A stretch of DNA of 64,000 nt from Streptomyces albiflavescens (GCF_014645835.1 NZ_BMMM01000009.1:275960-339959); one strand, 5' to 3'. Shown: positions 44,432 through 53,787, counted from the stretch's first letter. Notes: a model not told the origin generated them from the sequence alone. A program made the numbers and translations.

Positions 44432-44494
44432 CTAGCAGTGCTAGGGACAAGAGCGAAGTTAGCGTAGCGCCGACATAAATGCTAGCGATGCTAG
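44432..44494. promoter_or_regulatory. Twin operator palindromes CTAGC-N3-GCTAG
   Basis: Two perfect dyads, CTAGC-AGT-GCTAG (44432-44444) and CTAGC-GAT-GCTAG (44482-44494), centres 50 bp apart, one next to the DUF4267 ribosome site and one 11 bp before the truncated TetR start. Size and symmetry fit TetR-family operators. Confidence 0.75.
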
Positions 44495-44504
44495 AATTGC
44501 GGTC

Positions 44505-44654
44505 ATGTCGATCCAGCCGCGCCGAGAGCCCGAACGAGCGGAGCGCGAGCGGCTGATCGTCACGGCCGCGCGGGAATGGGCCGAGACCGAGGGCTGGGAC
44601 GCGGTGACCACACCCGACTGGCTCCTGATCGGCCACTTCACCCCGCCCGCGTAG
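44505..44654 (+). pseudogene. Truncated TetR-family regulator
   Basis: A 49-codon open frame starts like a TetR regulator (RERLIVTAAREWAETEGWDAVTT, the first helices) and then ends in unrelated residues (PDWLLIGHFTPPA) without a recognition helix or ligand domain. The rest of a normal 190-aa protein is absent. Its own operators remain intact. Divergent to DUF4267/cupin. Confidence 0.75.
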
Positions 44655-44861
44655 GGGCCGAGTGACAGCCGCGGAAGCGTCGGCCGTGGAACGTCGGCGG
44701 GCCGGCGTCGGATGGAGCGTGGTCGGCTCGAACGCCGGATGTCCGGCCGCGCAGGCTTCCCCCTCATCCGTAGACGAGTACCTGCTGTCCTGACGGAAGG
44801 TGATGTCCTCGGGTCAGTCCTCACATGGGGAGATCGTGTCCATCACGCACCAAGTCGTATG

Positions 44862-44895
44862 GAGGATCGTGCCGTTCACGGACGCCACGATCCTC
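44862..44895. terminator. Terminator of the TetR gene at 44894-45481
   Basis: GAGGATCGTG (44862-44871) pairs with CACGATCCTC (44886-44895), 14-nt loop, at the very end of the minus-strand TetR gene. Confidence 0.7.
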
Positions 44896-45481
44896 ACGGG
44901 TGGCGTAGTCCTGCGATGAGGAGTGCGACCAGTCGGCGTGCGTCGTAGCGGGAGTCGCTTTCGGCGCCGATGCAGAGGTTTCCGATGCCGCGCATGAGTT
45001 GGTAGGCATCGAGGTCGGAGCGGATCTCGCCGGACGCCGCGGCAGCGTCGAGGAGCTGGGTGCACACCGGCAGCAGGCGGTCCAGGAAGTAGGCGTGCAG
45101 CGTCTCGAAGCCGGCGCTGTCGCTCTGCAGCGCGGCCGCGAGCCCGTGCTTGGTGACCAGGAAGTCGACGAAGAGGTCGACCCATCGTCCCAGGGCGGCG
45201 TGGGGTGTCGGGCTGGTCGTCAGCAGGGCCGGGCCGGCCTCGGCGCAGGCGTCGACCTGGTGGCGGTAGACGGCGATGACGAGGTCCGCCCGGGTGGGGA
45301 AGTGGCGGTAGATCGTGCCCATCCCGACGCCGGCCTTGGCCGCGATGTCACGCACCGGCGCTTCCACGCCCGACGTGACGAAGACCGCGGCGGCCGCGTC
45401 CAGCAGGGTCTGCTGGTTGCGGCGGGCGTCCTTGCGTCTGGATCCGGCTGAGCTTCCCGCGTCCTGGCCGCTGTCGTTCAT
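44894..45481 (-). CDS. TetR-family transcriptional regulator
   Basis: A 195-aa repressor with helix-turn-helix (about 20-65; APVRDIAAKAGVGMGTIYRHFPTRADLV) and a C-terminal domain of the SbtR-like TetR_C type. ATG at 45481 is chosen for AAAGGAG upstream; a much longer open frame has no support. It is divergent from the alpha/beta hydrolase gene, and two 13-bp dyads lie between them, so it probably represses both. Confidence 0.88.
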   Translation of the reverse strand: MNDSGQDAGSSAGSRRKDARRNQQTLLDAAAAVFVTSGVEAPVRDIAAKAGVGMGTIYRHFPTRADLVIAVYRHQVDACAEAGPALLTTSPTPHAALGRWVDLFVDFLVTKHGLAAALQSDSAGFETLHAYFLDRLLPVCTQLLDAAAASGEIRSDLDAYQLMRGIGNLCIGAESDSRYDARRLVALLIAGLRHP

Positions 45482-45506
45482 CGCGACACTCCTTTCGTGA
45501 CCGGTC

Positions 45507-45552
45507 TTGCAAAGCGGAACAGCGCTCCGTATTGTTTGCGGAGCGACGTTCC
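45507..45552 (+). promoter_or_regulatory. Hydrolase promoter with two TetR operator candidates
   Basis: -35 TTGCAA (45507-45512), 17-bp spacer, -10 TATTGT (45530-45535). Dyad GGAAC-AGC-GCTCC (45516-45528) sits in the spacer and GGAGC-GAC-GTTCC (45540-45552) at the expected start point, so a repressor there would block the promoter. Confidence 0.6.
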
Positions 45553-45768
45553 GTTTCACCATGATGGCAGACCAGAGGGTCGTCCACCAGGCCGCTGTCG
45601 CCATCACGCTCCACCCGGACGGAAGAGCACGCGACCGCCGATACCCGGCGTCGATGTGGCTGCGCATGAGAACCGCTGCTCGCTTCCCACCCCGCCCGGC
45701 CTGCGGCGCCACCGATCGCCGGGCCCACCGAACCAAGAGTGCGAAGGCACTGAACGGAAGGCACTTCC

Positions 45769-46710
45769 ATGTCCGACTCGAAGACCGCGAACGCGCAGAA
45801 GATCGCGGGTACGCCCACCACGGTGATATCCACCAAGCCGGTCGTCCTGTCCGCCCCGGGCCGCGGTGAGGACCTCCAGGTCCGGGTGTCCGCCCCCGCG
45901 ACCGGCAGCGATCTACCCGTCATCGTCTTCTCGCACGGCTACGGCTGGTCGATGAACGGCTACGCCCCGCTGGCGGACTACTGGGCCGCGCACGGCCTCG
46001 TGGTCATCCAGCCGACCCATCTCGACTCCCGGACCCTCGGCATTCCCGCCGAAGACCCCCGGACGCCGCGGATCTGGCGCTTCCGTATCGAGGACCTCAC
46101 GCGCGTGCTGGACGGATTCGACGTTCTGGAAGCCTCCGTACCGGGCCTCGGCGGGCGCCTCGACCGCGACCGCGTCGCCGTGGCCGGCCACTCCTGGGGC
46201 GCCCAGACGGCGAGTGCGCTGCTGGGCGCACGAGTCCTCGGCTCCGACGGCGTTCCCGGGGAGGACATGTCCGACCCCCGCGTCAAGGCGGGTGTGCTGC
46301 TCGCCCTGACCGGCCTGGGGGACGACCTGACCCCGTTCGCCGCCGAGAACTTCCCCTTCATGAAGCCGTCCTTCGACACCATGACCACACCGGCCCTCAT
46401 CGTCGCCGGGGACAACGACCAGTCCCACCTGTCCACGCGCGGACCGGACTGGTTCACCGACCCCTACACCCGCAGCCCGGGAAGCAAGAGCCTGCTCACG
46501 CTGTTCGGGGCGGAGCACTCACTCGGGGGCATCCCCGGATACGAGGTCGCCGAGACGACGGACGAGAGTCCCGCGCGCGTCGCTCTGATCCAGCAGCTCA
46601 CCTCGGCCTTCCTGCGCAGCGCCCTCCACCCGGAGGACACCAGCTGGAGGGCGGCGGCCATCGCACTCGAGGAAGACCCCAACGCCCTGGGGAAGCTGCA
46701 GAGCAAGTGA
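45769..46710 (+). CDS. Alpha/beta hydrolase (chlorophyllase / PAF-acetylhydrolase-like)
   Basis: A 313-aa soluble hydrolase with no signal peptide. Oxyanion region VIVFSHGYGWSMNGY, nucleophile Ser in VAGHSWGAQTA, acid in IVAGDNDQSH and His in FGAEHSLGG form a complete triad. ATG behind GGAAGG. The candidate promoter implies a 5' leader of over 200 nt. Divergent to a TetR gene, likely induced by a small lipophilic compound it degrades. Confidence 0.85.
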   Translation: MSDSKTANAQKIAGTPTTVISTKPVVLSAPGRGEDLQVRVSAPATGSDLPVIVFSHGYGWSMNGYAPLADYWAAHGLVVIQPTHLDSRTLGIPAEDPRTPRIWRFRIEDLTRVLDGFDVLEASVPGLGGRLDRDRVAVAGHSWGAQTASALLGARVLGSDGVPGEDMSDPRVKAGVLLALTGLGDDLTPFAAENFPFMKPSFDTMTTPALIVAGDNDQSHLSTRGPDWFTDPYTRSPGSKSLLTLFGAEHSLGGIPGYEVAETTDESPARVALIQQLTSAFLRSALHPEDTSWRAAAIALEEDPNALGKLQSK

Positions 46711-46797
46711 ACAACCGGCCCTCGATCGCAAAGGATCAGGACTAGCCACCGCGAGGTGCCGCTCTGCCGGTGGCGGCACCCGCCCCGTATCCCCATG

Positions 46798-49281
46798 TCA
46801 GGCCCCCGGTTCGAGATCCTGCAGGATGGCCGCGGCCGCCGCGCGGTGCTCGGCGGCCGCGGCCGGAGCCGTCTCGTCGAGCAGGGCCGCGATGCCTTCG
46901 TGGGCCAGTGCCTCCTCGTACCGGTGCCCCAGTTCCGGGGCCAGTTCCAGTGCCTCCCGGTGCAGCCGCAGGGCCTGATCGGGCAGGCCGGCCAGCCGGC
47001 AGGTCTCGCCGTAGCTGTTGAGGAAATGGATCTTCCAGTGTTCCTCGAACAGCTCGTCAAGGAGCGCGAACGCCTCCCGATGGCCGGCCAGCGCCTCCTC
47101 GTACCGGCCCATCTGCCGCAGCGCGACGCCCAGGCAGTTGAGGCACCAGGCCTCGTTGTGCTTGTGCCCGTCCTCGCGGGCCAGCGCCAGCGCCTGATGG
47201 AGATGTTCCGCGGCCTCGTCCGGGTCCTCGTGCGCGATGGCCACGCCGAGAGTGATCCGGGCCGTCAGTGTGGGCGGCCCGGCGGGGTCGGCGTGCGGGA
47301 TCTCCAGCGCCTCCCGGGCCAGTCGCGCCGCCTCCTCGCGGTGTCCCAGCTGCAGCATCGCCCAGGCCTCGTACGCGGTCGCATGGGCCGTGCCCATCGG
47401 ACAGTCCGCGTCCGCGTACAGCTTCCCCGCCAGCCGGAAGAGTTCGAGCGGCTCCTCGACATACCCCTCGTCCCACCTGAGGTAGCCGCGGCGCATGGTC
47501 AGTTCCGCCTCCGACCGGGAGTCACCCGCGTGGGACAGCAGCGGCGCCGCCTCCTCGTACGCGGCGGCGGCCTCCGCCATCCGGCCCGCGTTGTACCGTG
47601 CGAATCCCAGGTCGCTGTGTGCCTCGGCCAGTTGCAACGGATCGCCGAGCCGCTGCGCGGCGGTCAGCGACCGCTCGAAAAGGGCGTTGAGCATCGTGGT
47701 GCCGCAGCGCCGCGCGAAGTAGGACCGCATGAAACGCGGCAGTTCGCACAGGTGCGTGTCGGCCCCGGCGGCGTCCGCCGCCTCGAAGGCGGCCAGCAGG
47801 TTGGTGTACTCCGTGCCGAACCAGGCGAGGGCCGCGTTCTTGTCGGTGAACCGTGGCAGTTCGGCCGGGGGCGGGCCCACGGAGGCCGCCCGGCTGAGGG
47901 ACAGGAACGGCATCGCCGCGTCGGCGGCGGCCGCCGCGTGCACGTAGTAGTCGAGCACCCGGCCCAGCGCCTGGTCCCGCTCCGCCGGTGAGTCCTGCTC
48001 CGTGGTGGCCCGGCGCGCGTGCTGGTGCACCAGGTCGTGCAGCCGGTAGCGGCCGGCCGCCGGCTGCTGCACCAGGTGCGCGTCGAGCAGGTCCTCCAGC
48101 ATCGCCCGGGCGCTGCGCAGCGACACGTCCGCCAGCGCCGCCGCCACGTACTCGTCGAAGGACGACCCGGGCAGCAGACCCAGCAACCGGAACAGCCGGC
48201 GCCGACCCCGGTCCAACTGCCGTACGGACATGGCGAACGCGGTGTCGAACTCGCTCGCGCCCTCCGTCATTCGTTCGACGAGGATGCCCACGGTCCAGCC
48301 GGGCCGGTGCCGCAGCCGGGCCGCGGCCAGCCGCACGGCCAGCGGCAGATGGCCGCACAGCCGCAGCACCTCGGCGGCAGCCTCCGGTTCGCGGGCCAGC
48401 CTGCCGTCGGGGCCGCTGGGGTCGCCGCTGGCGCGGGCCAGCAGCTGTGCGCTCTCCTGCGGGGGCAGCACGTCGAGCGAGACCGGGGGCACCTCGTCCA
48501 GGCCCAGCAGCCGGTTGCGGCTGGTGATCAGGGCGACGGAGGGTCCGGCGCCGGGCAGCAGCGGGCGGACCTGGTCGGCGTCGGCGGCGTTGTCGAGGAC
48601 CACGACGGCCCGCCGGGCGGCCAGTTCCGACCGCCAGCAGGCGGCCAGCTGCTCGACTCCTCCCTCCTGCGGGACCTTCTCGGAGGGGACGTCGAGCGCG
48701 GCGAGCAGCGCCCGCAGCGCGGGGTCGGGACCGAGCGGCTCGCGCCCCTCGGTGAAACCGTGGAGATCCAAGTAGAGCTGGGCGTCCGGGTAGTCGGCGG
48801 CGAGCCGGTGTGCGGCGTGTACCGCCAGACAGGTCTTGCCGACGCCCGCCATGCCGTCGACGGCGACCACCCGGCTGCTGTCCACCGTGGCGAGCAGGGC
48901 GGTGAGCTGGGCGTCGCGTCCGGTGAAGTCGGGCACGTCGCGCGGCAGATCGTTGCGGGGTGGGCGCGGGGCGCCGGCCGGCGGTGACGGGGGCTGGACC
49001 TGGCGGCTGGTCTTCGGGGGCGCAGGGAGGGGGTTCGAGGCCCGTTCCCACAGGGGACGCAGGGGGCGGGGGTCGCGCTTGACGAGGCGGCACAGGGCGA
49101 TCACCGCGGGCCAGGGGGGCAGGGTCTGCCCGGTGAGGTAGCGCGACAGCGACGAGGAGCTGAGGCCGGTGTCGCGTGCGAGGGCCCGTACGCCGCGCCC
49201 GGACAGCTCCTGGAGCAGGCGCAGCCGTTCGGCCAGCTCGTCCTGCGGGTCGGCCTTCGCCGTCCTTTGTTGCCCCTCCAC
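46798..49281 (-). CDS. HTH-NB-ARC-TPR regulator (STAND ATPase)
   Basis: An 827-aa multidomain protein: N-terminal Xre-like helix-turn-helix (about 15-75; ARDTGLSSSSLSRYLTGQTLPP), a Pro-rich linker, NB-ARC ATPase with P-loop GMAGVGKT (143-150) and VVVLDNAADADQV, then winged-helix and at least six TPR units (about 470-810). It resembles the ATPase-TPR part of AfsR but lacks the SARP domain. GTG start at 49281. It is divergent from a carboxymuconolactone decarboxylase and an MFS pump, probable targets. Confidence 0.87.
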   Translation of the reverse strand: MEGQQRTAKADPQDELAERLRLLQELSGRGVRALARDTGLSSSSLSRYLTGQTLPPWPAVIALCRLVKRDPRPLRPLWERASNPLPAPPKTSRQVQPPSPPAGAPRPPRNDLPRDVPDFTGRDAQLTALLATVDSSRVVAVDGMAGVGKTCLAVHAAHRLAADYPDAQLYLDLHGFTEGREPLGPDPALRALLAALDVPSEKVPQEGGVEQLAACWRSELAARRAVVVLDNAADADQVRPLLPGAGPSVALITSRNRLLGLDEVPPVSLDVLPPQESAQLLARASGDPSGPDGRLAREPEAAAEVLRLCGHLPLAVRLAAARLRHRPGWTVGILVERMTEGASEFDTAFAMSVRQLDRGRRRLFRLLGLLPGSSFDEYVAAALADVSLRSARAMLEDLLDAHLVQQPAAGRYRLHDLVHQHARRATTEQDSPAERDQALGRVLDYYVHAAAAADAAMPFLSLSRAASVGPPPAELPRFTDKNAALAWFGTEYTNLLAAFEAADAAGADTHLCELPRFMRSYFARRCGTTMLNALFERSLTAAQRLGDPLQLAEAHSDLGFARYNAGRMAEAAAAYEEAAPLLSHAGDSRSEAELTMRRGYLRWDEGYVEEPLELFRLAGKLYADADCPMGTAHATAYEAWAMLQLGHREEAARLAREALEIPHADPAGPPTLTARITLGVAIAHEDPDEAAEHLHQALALAREDGHKHNEAWCLNCLGVALRQMGRYEEALAGHREAFALLDELFEEHWKIHFLNSYGETCRLAGLPDQALRLHREALELAPELGHRYEEALAHEGIAALLDETAPAAAAEHRAAAAAILQDLEPGA

Positions 49282-49461
49282 CGTTCCCCCGTCTTCCCGT
49301 CCCGCTCCGGCAGAAGTGTGCCGAGTCAAGTCGTGGCTGTTCAAGGCCGTTTCAGCTGTCCCACGGTGTCCCATCGCCCTCGTCGTGGCAAGCCCGTCCG
49401 GCTGTGATGGAGTCACGCCCCGAGGGAACGGGGCACCGACCCGGAAGAGGAGAAAACCGAG

Positions 49462-49917
49462 ATGCAGTCCCGTATGCAGAACCCCGCCGTCGTCCTGTCC
49501 GACGCGATGCAGCCCATCCAGCAGATCTTCAAGGCCGTGCACTCCGGCGGGGTGGACGAGCAGACGCTGGAGCTGGTGCATCTGCGGGTCAGCCAGATCA
49601 ACGGCTGCAGCGCCTGCGTCGACGCCGGCGCCAAGACGGCCCGCAAGGCCGGAGTGAGCGACGAACGCCTGGCCACGGTCGCCGCCTGGCGGGAGGCCCC
49701 GTACTTCACCGATGAGGAGCGGGCCGCCCTCGAGCTGGCCGAGGCCGCGACGCGGCTGGCCGACCGCCCCGACGCGGTGAGCGACGAGGTCTGGGACACC
49801 GCCGCCACCTACTTCGACGAGAAGCAACTGGCCGCGATCGTCCTGATGATCGGCGTCACCAACCTGTTCAACCGGCTCAACGCCACGACCCGCCAGATCG
49901 CCGGCGCATGGGGATGA
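49462..49917 (+). CDS. Carboxymuconolactone decarboxylase / AhpD-like protein
   Basis: A 151-aa helical protein of the CMD/AhpD family. The redox pair CSAC (Cys49, Cys52) with a nearby His-containing helix (ELVHLRVSQINGC) indicates an alkylhydroperoxidase-type activity rather than true decarboxylase. ATG with a GAGGAG site. It begins a two-gene unit with the MFS transporter 115 bp downstream. Confidence 0.87.
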   Translation: MQSRMQNPAVVLSDAMQPIQQIFKAVHSGGVDEQTLELVHLRVSQINGCSACVDAGAKTARKAGVSDERLATVAAWREAPYFTDEERAALELAEAATRLADRPDAVSDEVWDTAATYFDEKQLAAIVLMIGVTNLFNRLNATTRQIAGAWG

Positions 49918-50032
49918 GGGGTGCCGGTCCCGGACAGCGGGCACGAACCCGCTGTCCGGGACCGGGCCCCTTCGGCTCCGTCCCTCCGCCTCTGCCCCAC
50001 TGAGACCCCCGACAGCCATCGAAGGAGTCCCC

Positions 50033-51277
50033 GTGTCCACCGCAGCCGACACCACCGGGCCCGCCGCGGCGAACCGCTCTTACCGCGACGTCCTGTCGCG
50101 CAACCGGCGGATGGCCGGCCTGCTGCTGGGCGATCTGCTGGCGAACGCCGGCACGGGCATGCTGATCGTCGCGATGCCCGTGCAGACGCTGGCCGTTCAC
50201 GGGACCGTGGACGCGGCGCTCGCGATCGGGATGGTCGAGGCGGCGCCGTTCCTGCTCTCCACGGTGCTCGCCCTGGTCATCAGCCTGGGGCGGTTCTCCG
50301 CGCCGCCGCGGCGACTGCTGCTCGCGGACTGTGCGCTGCGCGCCGTCGCGTTCACCGGTCTGGGCGTGCTGGCGATGGCGGGCCGGCTCACGCTGCCCTT
50401 GCTGGTCGGCGGGCTGCTGCTGGGCAGCATCTGCAGGATGGCGGGCTCCAGCAGCCGCCGGCTCCTGGCCACCTCGATGGTGGATGACGCGGACCGGTTC
50501 GCCGTCAACGGGCTGCTGGGACTGGGCAGCAACTTCGCGCTGCTCGTCTTCGGGCCGGTGGCCGGAGGGCTCCTGGTGACGTGGGCGGGCGCCGGCTGGA
50601 CGCTGTTCGCCGACGCGTGCGGGGCGCTGATCCTGCTGGCGTCGGTGCTGCGGTGCGTGCCGCGGGCTCCGGCCGTCCGCGCGGAGGGCGAGGCCGGGCC
50701 GAAGCGTGAGTCGGGGTGGCGGATCCTGCGGCGGCGGCCGGTGGCCGGGCGCCTGCTCGTGGTCGTCTTCTTCTTCAACTTCCTCTACATGCCGATCGAG
50801 GTGGCCCTGCCGCTGTACGTGCGGGAGACGTTGCACACGGGTGCGTCCGGCCTGGGGCTGCTCTGGACCGCGCTGGGCGTCGGGGCGCTCGTGGGCGCCG
50901 GCCTGGTCGACCGGCTCCGCAGGCTGCCCCAGCGCCCGCTGCTCATCGCCGTCATCGCGCTGTGGGGGCTGTGCCCGATCACGCTGGCCGGCGTCGGGAA
51001 TCAGACCGCGGCCATGGTCGTCTTCGGTCTCGGCGGCCTGATCTGGGCCCCGTTCACCCCTGTCGCGTACAGCTTCCTGCAGTCGGGTCTCGGCCCCGGC
51101 GAGCAGCAGCCGGTGGTCACCCTCTGGACGACGGGCTCTACGGTCGCCGCCCCGCTCGGCCTGCTGGCCGGCGGCCCGCTGATCGCCCTGACGGGCATCC
51201 ACACCAGCCTGGTCCTCTCCGGCCTCCTGACCCTGCTGCTGGCTCCGCTGGCGGCCTGGGGCGTGCTGAACGGGTAG
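50033..51277 (+). CDS. MFS transporter
   Basis: A 414-aa integral membrane protein with about 12 helices, of the drug-efflux type of the major facilitator superfamily (GLLLGDLLANAGTGMLIVAMPVQTLAV in helix 1, central loop of about 25 charged residues, ALGVGALVGAGLVDRLRRLPQRP in the second half). GTG start behind GAAGGAG. With the AhpD-like protein and STAND regulator it may form a stress-response or export unit. Substrate unknown. Confidence 0.85.
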   Translation: MSTAADTTGPAAANRSYRDVLSRNRRMAGLLLGDLLANAGTGMLIVAMPVQTLAVHGTVDAALAIGMVEAAPFLLSTVLALVISLGRFSAPPRRLLLADCALRAVAFTGLGVLAMAGRLTLPLLVGGLLLGSICRMAGSSSRRLLATSMVDDADRFAVNGLLGLGSNFALLVFGPVAGGLLVTWAGAGWTLFADACGALILLASVLRCVPRAPAVRAEGEAGPKRESGWRILRRRPVAGRLLVVVFFFNFLYMPIEVALPLYVRETLHTGASGLGLLWTALGVGALVGAGLVDRLRRLPQRPLLIAVIALWGLCPITLAGVGNQTAAMVVFGLGGLIWAPFTPVAYSFLQSGLGPGEQQPVVTLWTTGSTVAAPLGLLAGGPLIALTGIHTSLVLSGLLTLLLAPLAAWGVLNG

Positions 51278-51388
51278 CGGCGCCGGTCGCCGGGCTCCGA
51301 AAGTGCCGCTGGACACGCTGCAGGCACCCGCCCGGGAGCGGCTCCGAAATCCTGCCCGGTGAGATGGCGGCCTGCGACCCCGAGCGCC

Positions 51389-52144
51389 TCAGCGCCAGGC
51401 GGCCGGTCCTCGCACATGCTGGGGCAGAGCGCCGACCCGGTCGTATCCCTCGGCTGCGACGGTAAGCCCGGGCGCGATCTCCGTGAAGCCCGCGTCGTGG
51501 ACCAACGGGATCCCGGAGGCGGTCAGTTCGCGCCAGCGGGCCGGGTCCGCGGTGCGCACGGCGAGCGCGTAACCCGCGTCGCGCCAGGCCGCGCGCTCCT
51601 CGTCGGACAGTTCCCACCAGGCCAGTTGGGCGCCGTGGCCCACCTGCGCCATCGTCTTGCCGGCCGACATGTCGAGCTCGGGGTTGAGCCACAGCACGGG
51701 CACCGTCGGGTCGGCGTCCACCGGCGGCTCCGGGTCGTCGAGGTCCGTGCCGGAGACCTGGAGCCTGGCCAGGTCCTTGGGCCAGCCGTCCAGCGGGATC
51801 GGCGGGAAGACGCGCACCTCGGCGGACTTCCCCGTCACCGTGATGCCGGGCAGCGCCTCGGCCCGCCGCCACTCCGCGCCGCGCGCCCGGCGGACGACCT
51901 TGCGGATCCGCGCGTCCTGCCAGTCCCGCATCGCCTGCGCCCATTCCCCGTCCCCGAGCGAACGCTCGTCGCCGAGGATGGTGAGCACGGCGCGGGCCGC
52001 GGTCTCCAGCGCATCGGTACGCGCCGGGGGAGCGGCCTTCTCGATACGCACGACCAGGGGCAGCACGAACTGCGGTGCCTCGTCGCGCGCGGTGCGCTCG
52101 GAACGGAAGGGGCTGTCGCCGGGAACGGATGGATCACTGGTCAC
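51389..52144 (-). CDS. Peptidyl-tRNA hydrolase 2-like protein
   Basis: A 251-aa protein. The C-terminal half (about 155-245) matches the PTH2 fold with MSAGKTMAQVGHGAQLAWW; the N-terminal half contains QFVLPLVVRIEKAAPPARTDALETAARAVL and a basic segment. The arrangement is the usual actinobacterial one. It would release peptides from peptidyl-tRNA or act on a related substrate. Divergent from the ABC ATPase gene with 72 bp between. Confidence 0.82.
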   Translation of the reverse strand: MTSDPSVPGDSPFRSERTARDEAPQFVLPLVVRIEKAAPPARTDALETAARAVLTILGDERSLGDGEWAQAMRDWQDARIRKVVRRARGAEWRRAEALPGITVTGKSAEVRVFPPIPLDGWPKDLARLQVSGTDLDDPEPPVDADPTVPVLWLNPELDMSAGKTMAQVGHGAQLAWWELSDEERAAWRDAGYALAVRTADPARWRELTASGIPLVHDAGFTEIAPGLTVAAEGYDRVGALPQHVRGPAAWR

Positions 52145-52216
52145 GTCCTCCAGTCTGCCAGGGCGGGAGACCGGTCCTTCCGCGGGCGGTCGCGAGGACG
52201 AGCGAGGAGGGGCGCC

Positions 52217-53119
52217 ATGAAACGTGAGCTACGGCTGGAGGGCGTCGGCCGTCGTTACGGCATCCACGGACCCTGGGTGCTGCGCGGGGCGGACCTGGAT
52301 GTGACCCCCGGCACTCTGATCCGCGTCGAGGGCCCCAACGGCACGGGAAAGTCCACCCTGTTGAGGCTCCTCGCGGGGATCGACGCGCCGACCGAGGGCC
52401 GGATCACCGGGCGCCCGCGCACGGCCTACGTCCCCGAGCGCTTCCCGGCCGCCCTCCCCTTCACCGCGTCCGGCTACCTCACCCACCTCGGTGCCGTCCA
52501 CGGCCTGACCCGTACCGCCGCCGCCCGCGCCGCCGACGAATGGCTGGAGCGGCTCGGCGCCGCCGGGTACGCCCGTACGCCCCTGTCGGAGCTGTCCAAG
52601 GGCAGCAGCCAGAAGGTCGCCGTGGCCCAGGCCCTCCTTGCCGAGCCCGAGCTCCTCGTGCTCGACGAGGCCTGGACCGGCCTCGACGCCGCCGCCCGCG
52701 CCGAGCTGGAACGAGCCGTCGCAGAGCGCACCGCCGCCGGCGCCGCTGTGGTCTTCGTCGACCACGACCCGAGGCGCCTGTCGGGGGTGCCCGACGCGAC
52801 GTACACGGTGATCGCGGGGTCACTCAACCGCCGTACGGACAGCGTCACTTCGGTCGTGAGCGGACCGCACGTCGTGGTCGAGGCCGAGGGTCCGCCGGAC
52901 GCGGAGCCGCCCGCCGAAGCGGCCGGGCTGTCGACGTCCGTGCGGCGGACCGCACCGGGGACGACACATTTCACCGTGCCCGAGTCGCACTCGGACGTGC
53001 TGCTCAGGTCGCTGCTGGGCGCACGGCCGCCGTGGCACGTGGTGCGTGTGAGCCGAGCACACCCGCAGGACGCGGCCGAGAGCGCCGTAGACCCGCTCCA
53101 CACCGAGAGCCGCCGATGA
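52217..53119 (+). CDS. ABC transporter ATP-binding protein
   Basis: A 300-aa ATPase. Walker A GPNGTGKST, a signature in LSKGSSQKVAVAQ and Walker B LLVLDEAWTGLD are present. The C-terminal 90 residues have no clear match. The ATG follows GAGGAGG. Its stop overlaps the start of the partner membrane gene (ATGA), so they form an export-type pair. Substrate unknown. Confidence 0.9.
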   Translation: MKRELRLEGVGRRYGIHGPWVLRGADLDVTPGTLIRVEGPNGTGKSTLLRLLAGIDAPTEGRITGRPRTAYVPERFPAALPFTASGYLTHLGAVHGLTRTAAARAADEWLERLGAAGYARTPLSELSKGSSQKVAVAQALLAEPELLVLDEAWTGLDAAARAELERAVAERTAAGAAVVFVDHDPRRLSGVPDATYTVIAGSLNRRTDSVTSVVSGPHVVVEAEGPPDAEPPAEAAGLSTSVRRTAPGTTHFTVPESHSDVLLRSLLGARPPWHVVRVSRAHPQDAAESAVDPLHTESRR

Positions 53120-53787
53120 TCGCCCTGCTCCGCTACCAGACCGCCCTCCTGCTGCGCTCCCAGCGCTGGTTGCCGCCGTTCATCCTGTACGCGGCGTTCC
53201 TCGCGATCGGTGTGCAGAGCGGCCGGCCGGTGCTCGACTCGCTCGGCTACTCGGCAGCGGCCGTGCTGCCCGTCGCCGCCTGGCTGGTGCGGATCTGCGC
53301 GACCAACGAGCCGCCCGCCGCGCGCAGTTGTGTGGGAGCGGCGGTCGGCCCCGGGCGCGCGCACCTGGCGTGTCTGGCCGTGGCGCTGGGGGCGGCCGTG
53401 CTCATCGGGGTGGCGGCGACGCTGGTCGTCACGGTGATCAGCGATCCGACGAGCACGGACCATCAGAAGCGGGTGCCGGTGCTCGCGGCGGCCGGTGCCG
53501 GGCTCCTCGCCGCGCTCGTCTGCGCGCTGCTCGGCACGGCCGTCGGCGCGCTCACCACGTGGCCACTGCTGCGCTCGCCGGGCCGCGCGGTTCCCGCGAT
53601 GCTGCTCGCGGCGCTGCTCGCGCTGGTGGTGACGGGCTCACCGGCCCACGCCGCGCTCACCGACCTGATCACCGGCTCGCGGGCGGGCACGGTCCCCGCG
53701 CCGTTGCTGCCCCTGGCCGCCGCCGTACTGCTCACGGCCGCCGCGATCGCAGCGGCCTGCGTGTTCACCTCGCGAAGGTCGGCCTGA
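53116..53787 (+). CDS. ABC transporter membrane protein
   Basis: A 223-aa membrane protein with six hydrophobic segments and no other domain, coupled to the preceding ATPase by a 4-nt overlap. It fits the small ABC-2-like permeases paired with single ATPases. Cargo unknown. Confidence 0.82.
   Translation: MIALLRYQTALLLRSQRWLPPFILYAAFLAIGVQSGRPVLDSLGYSAAAVLPVAAWLVRICATNEPPAARSCVGAAVGPGRAHLACLAVALGAAVLIGVAATLVVTVISDPTSTDHQKRVPVLAAAGAGLLAALVCALLGTAVGALTTWPLLRSPGRAVPAMLLAALLALVVTGSPAHAALTDLITGSRAGTVPAPLLPLAAAVLLTAAAIAAACVFTSRRSA

Noticed and set aside
46798..50055. A 1085-aa version of the STAND regulator
   Set aside because: The added N-terminus is a shadow of the carboxymuconolactone decarboxylase gene; the helix-turn-helix begins at the GTG at 49281.
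51359..53119. A 586-aa fusion upstream of the ABC ATPase
   Set aside because: Its first half lies antisense to the PTH2-like gene; the ATPase has its own ATG and ribosome site at 52217.
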